A stretch of 64,000 nucleotides of DNA. Source: Phytopythium helicoides. Its lineage: Eukaryota; Oomycota; Peronosporomycetes; Pythiales; Pythiaceae. The DNA is taken from the NCBI GenBank assembly GCA_024867545.1, contig JANFNE010000006.1:372001-436000 (forward strand). Reading direction: 5' to 3'. The notes under the pieces are model-generated. The model was given only the letters and a program-made list of their open reading frames with translations, was not told where the DNA came from and searched no databases. This document shows positions 27,496-38,200 of the stretch, in pieces. Numbering within the stretch: position 1 is the first letter of the stretch; the number at the start of each line of letters is the position of its first letter. The translations under genes and the position numbers were made by a program.

Positions 27496-29023
27496 TCAAC
27501 CAGCAGGGAGTTCAAGTAGCCATTTCCGATACAGGCGACTGAAGCGATCGAGTGCAAGCTGAGCGAGCACTTGAGCTGCTGCCGACAAGGAACGAGCGAT
27601 AGATGAGGTCCGAGTGTCACAGATGGATCCCATGACTTGCTTGAACGAACACTCCGATGTTTGAACTGCTGAAGGTGGAGTTAGAACTCCTCCAACTCGG
27701 CGTTACAACCGCAGGCAGAGCTCTGAACTCTCAGGGTCTGGTCGTCGATGCACACCACTGACGGACTCGCTTTGCCAACGCAGCACACATCGTCACCAAG
27801 AAGCGGGCGAATCCTGGCGAAAACCTGGATGTTGCCACGCAGCTCCTAAAGCACAGCATCGGGGTAAGCAGCAGCTCATTCCCATCAGATTCGCAAATGC
27901 ATGTAGCAAATACACGTACCATGATCAAATTGTGCATCTTCCTGCGGCGTTTTTCGGCTGCTACCCGGTTCCTCTTCATCTCCCGATCCGCTGCGTCAGC
28001 AGTCGCCTGAAAACTTCGATGCGCAGCTTCCATGCACTCCAGGTCAGACCGAAGAGCTGCAACAGTTTCCTCCTTGGCCGCTAGTGCTGCTTGGTGGCCT
28101 GCAGCAAGTGTCTTCAGCTCCTCTTGATGGGCTCTGTCTTTGGCAGCCAGCTTCGCCTGCAGCTCTGCAATCGTTTTCTTCATAGCGAACACGATCTGTT
28201 GGAGCTTCTCGCGGCTCATCGCTTCTTCCTCAACAGACTCGAGGGCCATGCTCGAGAACAACTCGACAGTGAGGCCCATACTTGGGGTAGCCGCATCACC
28301 GCTAAGAGCCATAGAGTCCGCACTTGGAGACCCACGAGGGGGCTGTGACTCAATTGAGTCCGTCGTAGCCTGCGCCTCGCCTTCATTCGCACTTGCCGCA
28401 GCCAGCGGGGCTGCAGGAGGCAAACTCGGCTTACTCGTCGTCTGGGACAAAGTCGATTCAAGTTGACGCTGCACTTCTCTATGGTAGGTGTCAATCCTCG
28501 CAGAACGGCTGCCAGAAACGACGTTGATGAGCAAGTGGAGCTGATTCCCTTGGCCCAAAGCGCCTCTCAAGTACGCGCCGATCTCAAGGTCGAGGTTGGA
28601 GCAGCAAGTTTCCAACGCGAGCAAATCTCGGAAGACCGTTGGGGCTTCTCCAGCCTGCAGAGCTTGAACCACCTCATCGTCAACACGAAACCATCTCGAG
28701 TGTCGAGGCCGAGCTATATGCACGGTGAACACCATGTCGCGCAAGTGACTTTTCTCCACAGGCATCGCACGCTGTATCTTGCGCTTCAAGACACGGACGC
28801 TGTCTTTCATGCTGGTTTGGACGTCGAAGAGCGCTCGGCAACCACCACTCATATTGCTTTCAAGGTCGACGACGGCACACTTGAGAGATATTGCTTTATC
28901 AGAGTATCGTTTACGGCGCTGACAATGCCTTCTTGGAGTGGTAGCTGCACGAGCAGCAGTAGCAGCAGCATTCTCGGCTATGTATTCATTCCTGTGCATT
29001 CGCCTCGCGCTGTCTGGAGCCAT
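27496..29023 (-). CDS. Crinkler-like ubiquitin-fold domain fused to kinesin-14 stalk and truncated motor start
   Basis: Proposed exons are 29023-27920, 27845-27710 and 27665-27496, 469 residues. The first intron (GTACGT...TTTAG) is strong. The second is only 44 bp with a GTTGTA donor; without it the protein stops at 27681 after 422 residues. After a basic leader (RRHCQRRKR), residues ~45-170 carry the Crinkler N-terminal pattern: ISLKCAVV, then FTVHIARPRHSRWF (the LFLAK-like element) and LHLLINVV. A Ser/Ala/Pro linker follows, then a coiled coil (~270-365). Across the intron comes [27 protein letters not shown], the neck and first beta strand of a C-terminal (kinesin-14) motor. No P-loop, switch I or switch II follows within the gene, so it cannot be a working motor as read. 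The ATG at 29023 is the first good start; an upstream exon cannot be excluded. Confidence 0.55.
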
Positions 29024-30057
29024 AGTACGGACTTGGCGTCGCGCCTCAAGTCTTGCCCGCACTTCCCGGTTGTGGAAGCCAGCACCCTCCTCTTCTCGAG
29101 GCCGCACTTGACGCTGCCGTGCTGCATATCCCCCAACGGAACGAGTCGTGGCTTCACCGACATGAGTGTGAGTGTGTTCTCTTCTCAAACGCGAGTCCGC
29201 GTCACGCAAACGATGTGTAGTCACGGTCTCATCTTCTCGGGCTCCTCTGTGTCTGCTGTTCGGCTCCGATAGACCGATTGGCGATACATCCTCATGGCGT
29301 GGTTGCAAGCGCCTCCCGCTCGCATTCGCGTCGCACCAATCGCGATCCTAGACACACATTTCAGTCAGTTCAGTCAGTTCGAGGCAGCAGATCCTCCTAC
29401 ACGAGCACCGAATAAGGACTACTCGCCATGGCCCTGGAAGCGAAGGGGGTGGAACTGGTGGCGACAGCTTGCGCTGGGAGAAAGCCCGTGCGCCTGGAAG
29501 CCTAAATCTCGAGTGAAGCGAGGTCGCTCCGAGCGGCAGCCATGCTTGGACGTACCGTGGCTCTGGGGGTGCAAGTCCAAGAAGGGTCAGTACCTGATTG
29601 CGCTCGCTGACCCGTCTGGACTTGTACTGTAGCTGTGGCGTCCAACTGTGGCCAAGATGACGAGAAATCGAGCCGTGGGAAGGATATGTATACTCGATCA
29701 TGTCGAAGAGCCAATCGATCCTTCGATCCATCCATCCGTCGAATCGGATCGGATGAACCGTCTACAAGAACCTCAGCACCTCCTCCACGCTCGCTAGCTC
29801 GGTGCCCTATCAATGCGCCATTCAAGACAATTCCAAGCAGCTATGCGAGCACAACTGCGCTCCTCGTGAGCTCAAGTCAGCTGAGCAAACATTAACGAAA
29901 CAGCAACGACTGCAACAATCTCGCAATGGGGGAGCGAGCCTGGCCGGTCAGCTCATCCGCAACACCAGCATGGAAAGAGTGGAAGAGTGAAAGCGTGAAA
30001 GCGTGAAAGCGTGAAACAGCAACCGAACGACCGAGCGAGCCACAGAGCTACACAGCA
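29024..30057. other. Gene-poor interval with decayed duplicate sequence
   Basis: No gene is supported here. At 29641-29730 a stretch with ACTGTGG...ATGTATACT...GTCGAAGAGCC resembles 32950-33030, suggesting an old segmental duplication of the Crinkler-like units. From ~29986 there are three GTGAAAGC octamers, then a run rich in CACAGAG and ACCGACCA. Plus-strand open frames such as 29294-29632 show no domain. Confidence 0.45.
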
Positions 30058-30304
30058 TCAGAGCCACAGAGACACCGAGTCACCGACCAACCGACCAACC
30101 GAGCGCGCCGAGTCGTCCTCCACGACGGCCGCCTGCATCCACTCGTACGCAACGAGCAGCTGCCAAGTCGCCCGCCTGAGCCTGCGCACACACGAGTCGG
30201 CAGAAGCGCCGCCTTTCTACCGACGAGCTGCCGCTCGCTCACCTGCGCGTCGCCGCCGCCGTTGGCTGCGCTCGAGCCGGCGGATCTGGAGCTGGCGCGC
30301 TCAT
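30058..30304 (-). CDS. Small two-exon hypothetical protein (61 aa)
   Basis: Exons 30304-30243 and 30181-30058 are joined by a 61-bp intron (GTGAGC...GTGCGCAG) with matching phase. The product begins MSAPAPDPPARAQPTAAATR, continues with the helical-looking RLRRATWQLLVAYEWMQAAV and an acidic VVEDDSARS, and ends SVSLWL. I do not recognise a family. Support is the combination of a canonical donor and acceptor, an open spliced frame and protein-like composition. CCAAT pentamers on the coding strand lie ~70-140 bp before the ATG. It could be a chance frame in GC-rich DNA. Confidence 0.35.
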
Positions 30305-31194
30305 GCGTCTTGAAGCGAGGTGACCAGGAAGAGAAGGAAGTGTCTGGAAGAGGCGCGGTGGGTCGTGCGCATTGGTTGAAAAGAGAGGCATTTAATCTAT
30401 TTCGGCCACTGAGAGAGAAGAGATGGTTTCATTTGGACCAATAATGCCCGAGCCTTCCCGCGGTTTCGAACGACCCCCGAAAAACACTTCACGAGCGTGG
30501 CTTCTTCACCGTCGCTGGGTCAAACGACCCGCGCAGGAGCTCTGGTGGGGTCGGTCGGTGCCTTGGGCTGCCGAATGAGGCTCGCGCGAGGGTGAGATCG
30601 GCTGCAAAGACCTACGGGATATATGGATACCACCGTAGCCGGACGCCCTGACGAGACGGACTTGGACTCGCTTGCCCGTGGCACTGGCACCTCCTTCTGC
30701 TGCTGCTGCTTGGCTGAAGCAACAGCGACTCCGCCTTGATCCACTCGAATGAGCAGCGCCGACTCCAGTGCGTCCGTCTATTGGCGACGTTCGACCACCC
30801 ACTCCGAGTGACGTGTTGGAGGCTCAGTGAGTCCGGACGTGAACAAGTGAGAGCTTGTCGGTCGAGTCTACACGTCTACACGTCTACACGTCTACACGTC
30901 TACACGTCTACACGTCTACACGTCTACACGTCTACACGTCTACACGTTGTAGCTCCCAATGCCCTCTTATGATCGTGTTCAGCCGCGTGCAGCAACGGCA
31001 AGAACAGGAACAGCAGCGCGCTTTGAGGTGGTGAGAGAGCAGTCGCCCATGCTCTTGCTCTTGTGCTCTTGTCGCCACTGACACTGCAGCACCCGCAGTA
31101 ACCCCGACGCCTCTCAGCCGCATCACTAGCTCTCATGTTGATTGACTGAGAATGGGAGGCGATTCAAACTCAACCGAGGAGCTAGCTGCTGGGT
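30305..31194. other. Intergenic interval with octamer repeat
   Basis: It contains a perfect octamer microsatellite (30867-30946, listed separately). A minus-strand frame at ~30625-30744 reads QGGVAVASAKQQQQ with no start codon; it could be an unassigned exon. Nothing else is supported. Confidence 0.4.
30867..30946. repeat. Tandem octamer (TCTACACG) x10
   Basis: Ten uninterrupted copies of TCTACACG, 80 bp, flanked by non-repetitive DNA. The perfect array implies recent expansion. Confidence 0.95.
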
Positions 31195-31554
31195 ATGTCG
31201 GCAGGCTTGCACGTCGCCGTCGATCTCGACCCAGCAGCGTACGTGCCATCCGCGTTTCCCCTCTCAATTGTAGGAGCGAGCGATGAGCATCCCGAGACCT
31301 GCGTCATTGCTCGTTGATCTTCACACTTCCACTTGCAGATTGATCTGAGATCACGGAGTGCTTCGTCGCTCCTTGTATTCCCAGTTACGTCAGTGAGATG
31401 GCGGGAAGGCATCATCCGAAGCCGTGCGCGCACACACCAACACACCGTGCAGTTCCTGATCTCCGTCTCATTGAGAAATCCACACGCGGAGGACAGACCT
31501 ACCATTCTCTTTTTCGTGCTTCTCTCCACCTCTCCGTCGCGCTTGACGCATTGA
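31195..31554 (+). CDS. Short hypothetical gene, diverged inverted paralogue of the gene at 33.2-33.8 kb
   Basis: Candidate exons are 31195-31269 and 31333-31554 with a GTAGGA donor and TTGCAG acceptor, about 98 residues. The end of exon 1 (VDLDPAAYVPSAFPLSI) is nearly identical, in DNA and frame, to exon 1 of the minus-strand gene at 33166-33838, including the same donor position. Exon 2 reads IDLRSRSASSLLVFPV and continues to TGA at 31554; any similarity to the partner exon is weak. No family is recognised. The start at 31195 is uncertain because another ATG at 31152 opens a different frame, so this may be a decayed copy. Confidence 0.33.
31216..31287 (+). repeat. 72-bp inverted duplicate (partner 33623-33694)
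   Basis: This segment is nearly identical to the reverse complement of 33623-33694, with only a few differences. It covers the end of a putative exon plus the first bases of the intron (GTAGGAGCGAGCGATGAG). Confidence 0.9.
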
Positions 31555-31862
31555 GAGCGACCTGCTTCGAGGTTTGCTCCAATCGACGAGAGTGCAACCT
31601 GAGCGAGATCATTCATCATGGAGCGGACGACAACATGAGGGCGGCGGGATGGTTAGTCGGCGTTTGGGCGACTCCACCACAAGATAAAAGCAAGCAAGAG
31701 ATCAAAAAGTAACTAACACAGCAGAAAGCAACAACAACCGAGGGTAGCATTGGTAGTATGCTGACTTGGGAGATCTCCGCCATCGAAACCTCCATCGAGA
31801 CTAGCACCAAACGAAACAAGCAGGGAGTTGGTGACTAGGGTCAACAGCAAGACTCCGCGGAG
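31555..31862. other. Interval with remnant of the first Crinkler-like unit's tail
   Basis: On the minus strand near 31590-31620, CTCGCTCAGGTTGCACTC matches the tail exon of the kinesin-like chimera (CTCGCTCAGCTTGCACTC near 27550). Position relative to the Crinkler-like domain is the same, so this looks like residue of a duplicated unit. No intact gene is supported. Confidence 0.4.
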
Positions 31863-32473
31863 TCAGTGTGACGGCTCTTGCTTCACTTGGTCTTGGTGAA
31901 CGAGCGAGATGCCTTCCGCCGACAAGCGACGCTCCGAATCCGCGAGCGCCAGGTACTCGCGGCACTCGTCGATCAGCTTCACAAGCAAGTGAATCTTCCC
32001 GTCCGGAGGCAGTCCACGCAAGTTGTCCCCGATCAAGGTGTCGGGGCCATGCTGCTCGGTGGCGACCATATCCCAAATGACGTCTGGAACACGGCCCACC
32101 ACCAGCTCGCTGATCGGCTCGCTGGCGACTGTCAGCCACTCGCCGTCTGGTCGCCTCGCAAGATGCAGCGTAAAGGCAGCCGAGTGGTTGAGCTCAATTG
32201 GCAGTAAGTGGCGCACCTGCTGCCGTAGCCCGCGCATCGTGTCGCTCATGGCGGCGCGAATGGCGAAGAGCGGGCCACGCGCACCCACCATGGCGCAGGA
32301 GAGGAAGACGGGGGCCGGTCGCTTCCTCCTGCGGCATCTCTTCTTCGCCGGCGGGTCGGCACGTGGCGGCCCGTCTCTCTCTTCTCTAACGCGCATCTGC
32401 ATCAAAGCGATCGTTAGCGACGAGAGACCAACAGGCAAGTAGTGATCATGGGGGCTAACCTGAGCCTTACCAT
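31863..32473 (-). CDS. Crinkler (CRN)-type N-terminal ubiquitin-like domain protein
   Basis: The main exon is 32396-31863. A 74-bp intron (GTAAGG...ATGCAG) separates it from an ATG at 32473 that ends the previous exon; translation may instead start at the ATG at 32396. The product is ~178 residues. A basic stretch (KKRCRRRKRPAP, a possible nuclear-localisation signal) leads into FLSCAMVGARGPLFAIR and FTLHLARRPDGEWLT, matching the CRN order V(K)LFCAIVG...LQLFLAK..GAWL. It ends with IHLLVKLIDE, equivalent to the HVLVVVP strand of CRN domains, followed by a short charged tail. CRN N-domains are oomycete ubiquitin-fold modules found on secreted effectors. No signal peptide, DWL domain or C-terminal effector domain is visible here, so an intracellular role is equally possible. 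Confidence 0.6.
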
Positions 32474-33165
32474 CGAGTACCAGACAGCAGACAGCAGACA
32501 GCAGTAGCTGGTGGCGGGAGCAGAGCGGAGTCGGGGAGCGGGAGCCAGCAAGAAGCGAAGTGATGGCCTCCCTGACCGCTTGGGTCGACAACCAGGCTCC
32601 CGTATCTTCTGGCTTCAGCGCTGTCGCCTGTTTCTGGCGACGGCTTTCAAGTGTTGGCGAAACGAGGAAGAGCTACAGACCTTGTCATCGCCCCCCGCTG
32701 TCTTCGCCTGGCTGCTCTTCTCGAGCCTCCCACGACGCCTGGTGCGATGCGAAAGGCGGGAGTTCCACCTGAGCGCGAGTGTCCATCCACTGTCAGTTGC
32801 TTGCCAAACGACGACATGTCAGAGACCCACTCGCCTGCAGCCGTTTCTGGCGCGACGAAGACGTCGTCGTGCTGGATGGAGAGCATGTATGTATACCTTC
32901 CGGTTGCTTTCCGACGGTATCCGGATCGACGCTGTCCTCGTCGTCGTAGCGTCCTACTGTGGACAACAGGATGGGGGCGTGTACGTATGTATACTACACG
33001 GTGATGTTGAAGAGCCTTCGATCGATCCCGTCGCCCGACGTGCATCGAATCAAATCGAATCGAATCGAATCGAATCGAATCGAATCAGATGGGACGGAAC
33101 GGAACGGATCACCTGCAAGTGCATGGATGGAACGAAATGACGTGCGCTTGCTTGGCGCTCGGCGC
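32474..33165. other. Gene-poor interval
   Basis: Open frames on both strands at ~32647-33045 overlap and show no motif. 32950-33030 resembles 29641-29730. At 33044-33087 there is a run of AATCG pentamers. No gene is supported. Confidence 0.4.
33044..33087. repeat. AATCG pentamer microsatellite
   Basis: About eight AATCG units, nearly perfect, followed by an ACGGA-type run. Confidence 0.85.
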
Positions 33166-33838
33166 TCACCTACTCCATCCTCCTACTGCACCCGCGGGGT
33201 GACAACTAGGAGTGTGGCGTCCACAGACACAGGTGGGGTTGATGGGAAGGAGAGTTTCGTGGTGATCGACCGGCGGAGCCTTGAGCAGACCCATGGTCTT
33301 TGCTCGCTTGATCAGCGGCAATTGCATCGATCTCGTGTCGGTGTGAGGATGCGCGTGAGGTGGTGTGACACCCTCGCACTGAAGTACGAGGTGACGGTTT
33401 CGCTTTCCATCTGTGATGGCACGGTGATGAGTCCGTCCGTCGCTGACATCCATAGATAGCTGGTGGCTCTCAAGAGCGGGATCGATCGGTGTCACGAGGC
33501 AGAACTCGCGGATAGTAGGCCTGTCGGTCGTGCGTGGATTCTTCAGGAGCTGCATTGTCGCGTGTGAGTTTGTGCAAGAGCATACAACGAGTACCTAGCG
33601 AAGGCATGGAGCAGCCAGCGAGCTCATCGCTCGCTCCTACAATTGAGAGGGGAAACGCAGATGGCACGTACGCTGCTGGGTCGAGGTCGAAGGCGCCTTG
33701 AAAGCTAAAGCTGGAGCGAAGGTGCTCCTTCGCGCTGTCAACGGTGTCTGGCTTGCACCAATTGGACGGTGATGTAATAGTGTATGGCGGGTCGTCGGCA
33801 GGTTGGATTGGCGGTTCTGTGTCTGTGTCGTGTGCCAT
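33166..33838 (-). CDS. Hypothetical two-exon protein (~193 aa)
   Basis: Candidate exons are 33838-33641 and 33549-33166 with a 91-bp GTAGGA...ATGCAG intron, phase 0. The product starts MAHDTDTEPPIQPADD, has SFSFQGAFDLDPAAYVPSAF before the splice, and exon 2 holds LLKNPRTTDRPTIREFC and a Cys/His cluster (CVCGRHTPSCH) near the end. No family is recognised. A TAG lies one codon before the ATG in frame. Support is the inverted paralogous exon end at 31216-31287, which keeps the same donor. A second open frame from ~33957 overlaps exon 1, so the 5' structure is uncertain. Confidence 0.36.
33623..33694 (-). repeat. 72-bp inverted duplicate (partner 31216-31287)
   Basis: This is the reverse-complement partner of 31216-31287. 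The conserved bases extend through the exon/intron junction. Confidence 0.9.
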
Positions 33839-34230
33839 GGGCTATCGATGAGCGGCAGTGGTGCGTCCATCTCGATGTCAAGCAGTGCGTTCTCGAATGG
33901 CACGGGTGTCAATGCGGATGTCCTCATCGGCGTGAGTAAGGCGACGCCCCGTGGCACAGTGAGTGCGGTCGGAGTGGCAGTGGCGCACTGGAAGGCCTTT
34001 CAGGCACTGTCGGTACGTCCCGCATAACGGAGCGGTGTCAAGAGACAGCAACGTTTCCGGCCACCCAGTCGTCGACGAGTACTATTTGCTAATGACTCTT
34101 GATTTCAATTTGCTCACGACATATTTTTTTTACTGTGGTCCATGACTGATGACAACTGGCGTCTGGCGGTTGAAGAGTTGCGGCCGCGAGCTGAGCCATT
34201 CCGTGCTATCAGCAACCCCAGTCCCGTCTT
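33839..34230. other. Intergenic interval without supported gene
   Basis: A minus-strand open frame reading SALTPVPFENALLDIE (~33840-33930) is protein-like and may be an unassigned exon. 34080-34135 is AT-rich. Nothing else is seen. Confidence 0.35.
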
Positions 34231-34809
34231 CTATCTTTCTTCCGTCTTCGCTTCGGCACGTTGACGACGAGGTTCTAACGGAGTGAATTGAGGACCTATC
34301 GCACCTCCCCATGCGAGCTTGAACAGCACCGCCAGAATCAGGCAATGTTGCTTACAGGTAGCAACTTGTTTTTTGGTAGCCAGGGTAGGGAGGGAAGCTG
34401 TGCAGTCGATACGAACGGTCTGAGAGGTAGTCACTTCGCAACTTCCGCTCTCCTGCTCACTGCCCCGCTCCCTGCTGCTGCTGCTGCTACTGCTGTCACT
34501 GAAGCCCGTCGTGAGGCTCGCGTCTGGAACCTGGCGCCGCTTTTTGGTGGCTGGATGCCTCGACGGTGTCGTTTGTGCTGGGCACCTCGCGATGTGCAGT
34601 GTGAACGCGGCTGTGTTGTTGCGCTCGATCGGCAACGTGTGCCGCACCTTTTGCCGCAGATCACGCATCGAGTCGGTGACGGAGACTCGGATGGGGAAGG
34701 GCGAACCGCTCGCGCCGACCATGGCGCAGGTGAGGAAGATGGGGCTCGCGCGTTTCCTCCTGCCGCATCTCTTCTTCTTGGGTCGCCGGTCGCCGTGTGG
34801 CAGTCCACC
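34231..34809 (-). pseudogene. Truncated Crinkler-type N-terminal domain copy
   Basis: The frame opens after a CATCCAG acceptor-like site and reads KKKRCGRRKRASPIFLTCAM, then FPIRVSVTDSMRDLRQKV and FTLHIARCP, closely matching the intact copy at 31863-32396. After the LFLAK-like element the similarity stops and Ser-rich, unrelated sequence runs to TAG at 34231. The ATG-GTAAGG donor of the intact copy corresponds here to ATCATGAGG, so the first exon and donor seem lost and no in-frame ATG precedes the domain. It is read as a 5'- and 3'-damaged duplicate; a rearranged functional gene is possible. Confidence 0.45.
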
Positions 34810-35204
34810 CTGGATGTGGCAACTGACTTGAGCCTCATGATCGAGCTGCAGTGATAGCAGCAGCAGCGGCAGCAGGAAGAAGGGCAGCGATCGGGAGAGC
34901 GAAAGAAGCAAAGTGGTGGCGAGGGTTTCAAAGACGGGCTGCTGACGACGTCAAGACTGCTCTACCCAGCTTCGAGCAGTCGGACAAATCATCTGAGTTC
35001 GCGACGGAGGCAGCAGTGGTCTTGCCAGGGGTGTTGCTGCGAGGCGTTGTCAAGAGCGTGGATAGAAGTCACGGCGTTGCTTTAGCGTATGGCGAGCTAG
35101 CCGTGAACAGCACTGAAAATGACGCGCTCTGGATCGCTTTATGATCAATACAAGTCGGCATTTTTCTTCTTTTCTGTTGAGCTCTACTCTACTACAGCTA
35201 TCGC
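34810..35204. other. Intergenic interval without supported gene
   Basis: 34850-34900 is rich in CAG/CTG triplets. The rest shows no motif. It includes the downstream region of the SAC3 gene, which ends at 35205. Confidence 0.4.
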
Positions 35205-38200
35205 CTATGGCGCTGTGTCGACGCTCCAGCGCTGCATCTCGAGCCGCAGCATGTGCCGGAACTGCGTCGACGCAGCCTTCTCGCGGTCCAAGTCCACCCG
35301 TAGGCGCTGCAATGCACGGGTGGTAGCGCGTGGCGCGATGTTGGACTCGATACGATCCTCGCTCCTCTGATCACCGATCGAAAGGGAAGACAGAGCAATA
35401 GTCGGGACTCGACCTCCAAGTGCATCCTTCAGATGCTTGACAGACACCACGATAGGGTGAGGAGCGTCCACGCGCTTCAGTCTTTGCGGCACTCGCAGGT
35501 TGGGCTTGGTCCTGCAATCTTTCTCGATCACAACCCGATGGTGCAGCGCCGAGCCGACCGGCGCGTAGATGCTTGTGTCCTCAAGCGCCTCGGCGAATGC
35601 ACCGTACACCATGCTGAAAACAGTTCGCCATGGAATTGCACGCAATGCCTCCTGTGGTGATAGAACGTCCTGCTGCTTTGCTAACCTCTCGTGGACAGGG
35701 ACAAACTCGGAGAAGATACGCTTCTTCAGTTCGTACACCGACATCTCTGTCGAGACGATAGACTCGAACAACCGGTCAACAAAGGCACTTACGAGCCTGA
35801 AAAAATAGTCGCAAACTTGATCTGGCTTGAAGGGCTGTGCGTGCTCGACCGACGAGAAGTCTAAATGAGAAGATGCGAGTGCTTGCAGAGTAACCTTCAC
35901 GTACTTCTGTTTGTCGGGGGAGTTCCAGCCCACAGTTGGCTCTGGTAAAACTCTATGCAGTTCCGGTGGGGGGTAGTCGCGACCCATAACTTCGTTCGAA
36001 AAGATCTCCTGGTGAATCTCATGAATGGCGCCACAAACCTGCGTCTGAAACTGCTTTGCACCCGCCTCTTTGCTCTCCGATCCTTCTGGCGACTCTACAT
36101 CACGAATCACAGCATCCACCAGGTCCTTCAGTCCAATCTCGACAAGTTGCGGACGAAGGGAAGAATGAACTGCTGCGTCAGTGATAACTTGCTCGAATCG
36201 ACGGCTCATGCTCTCGAGGTTGCCACCATCCTCGTCCACCATCAAGTGGAAACACACTGTGGAAACTCGAGGGGAGCTTGACAACTGCATCCGACGCACA
36301 GACTGCTCAATTGAATCCAGGAGTGGTGCCACCGCGCTCTTCCGAACCCCTTCAGTTGCTGAGGCTAGAATCACAAGAGCAATGCTGCCTGATGGAGGCA
36401 ACAATGAGATAACATGCGCCAAGGCACTCTCCCATTGCTGGTATTGTTGTGAATCTTGGATCCATGTCAGCTCGACTGGGACAAGCATTGCTGACACTGA
36501 CGACAAAGCATCAAGCCTTTGCTCAGAGCGTAGAGTCCCAACGTTTACGTAACGACAACAAGGGAGTACTCCAAACGCCTTTTCCGAATCGCTGACAGCC
36601 TCGTAGACGCAGTAAGATTCATCGGAGAATTCACCAGTCGTCGAGGTGATCCCAACTCGACCAGCACACCATTGACCAAGCGATGCCGATCCAGGCGGAA
36701 CCATGTTGCTCTGCAAATCCACAATCAAGAGCTTCCATGCAATCAATTGTGCGTTTGGTTGACGATTGCGTAATGAGGGGGCGACCGCGGCAAGCATATC
36801 AATTGGAGGGACAGCGATGGACTTTGGGGGTACGGCTGCAGGCACACTGCTCGTGACACCTCTGCCGTGATTCTTTGATATCAGCGAGGCCATTCGGTTC
36901 TTTCGCTCAAACAACCAGTTGATTTTGTCAGTTGCCCCCACATGGCCTGATGCTGCTGGAGTGTTGAGTGATACCAGAGCAGGTCCAGATTGGTGGCGGC
37001 TAGTGTGCGCGTACTTCTTCCACAGATGGAACCGGAACTTCAAAACAGCCAGTACTTGCTTCCTGATGCGTTGTAAGCGTTTCTTCTCTGCTAGCTCACG
37101 CGCTAGCTGGGCTCGCCGCTCTTCCTCGCGCTTCATTCGAGCTTTTTCTTCGGCGATTTGTTGAAGGCGTTTGCGTTCTTCCTCTTCCTTCCTCCGAGCC
37201 TCCGCAATTCGCATGGCTTCTTGTCGACGCCGTTCCTCCTCGGCAGCTTGCGCTCGCAAAAGTTCCTGCCGTTCAGCTTCTTCACGCTCACGCTGTATCC
37301 TAGCCGCTTTTTCGGCTTGCTTGCGCCGCTCTTCCTCTTCTTTCTCCAGCTTCATCTTCAAAATACGCTGCTGTTCAGCTTCACGTGCACGCCGGGCTAA
37401 CTCCTCCTGCTGACGCTTCAACGAGGCTTCTTTCTCCGCCTTCTGCTTCGCAAGTTCTTCCTCCGCCTTTTGCTTCGCAAGCGCTTTCTCCTCTAGTTTT
37501 GACTCCAGCTCTTGGCGCTCTATTTGGGCTTTCTTCTCGCGTTCAGCTCTTTCTCTCTCTTGCTTCTCTAGCTCAAGTTTGCGAATGCGGTCCTTCATTT
37601 CTTGCTGCTTTTGCTCGAGCTGAGCCTTCCGCTGGGCGATGACCTGGAGCTCGTGGGCTTTGTTGTCATCTTCGGGTTCCATACCGAGTGAGTCATCTGC
37701 TCCATCGGCGCCAAAGAAACCTGCTCCCCCGCTCGAACGAACTTGGGACCAACCTTGTGATGATTGGCCGGGTTGGCTTGTAATGGTGGGAGGGCCAGCC
37801 TCCGCAAAGTCGACAAAGTATGAATAGTCATCTTCGTAGCGCGGGCGAGAAGGATACAAGCGCGCACGCTCTTCAAGTTCAAAGGCTTCAATCAAGTTGC
37901 TCAGCGCTGGATACTCATCGTACTCTGTCACACCGCGGCAAATATCACGACGAAGGTAGTTTCTGTGGCAAAAAAACATTACCATCATCAGTTTCTGACA
38001 AGCAAGGTACGTTCAGCTCCCATATCTTACTCTCGCTTGGCGCTGATGAACCGCAGAGACGCTTGGACAGGCAGAGGCGTTTTGTTTTTCCGTAACTCGG
38101 CATCTTTTGATAATGACATGTTTGACTCGTCGGTTAGAACTGTGGCGAATCATCAAACAAGTACACTCAAGAATACCCACCAGTTTCGAAGAGGTCGCCA

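Noticed and set aside
29294..29632. 112-codon plus-strand frame starting near the Crinkler-like gene
   Set aside because: Trp/Arg-rich with no recognisable pattern or splice support; probably chance in decayed DNA.
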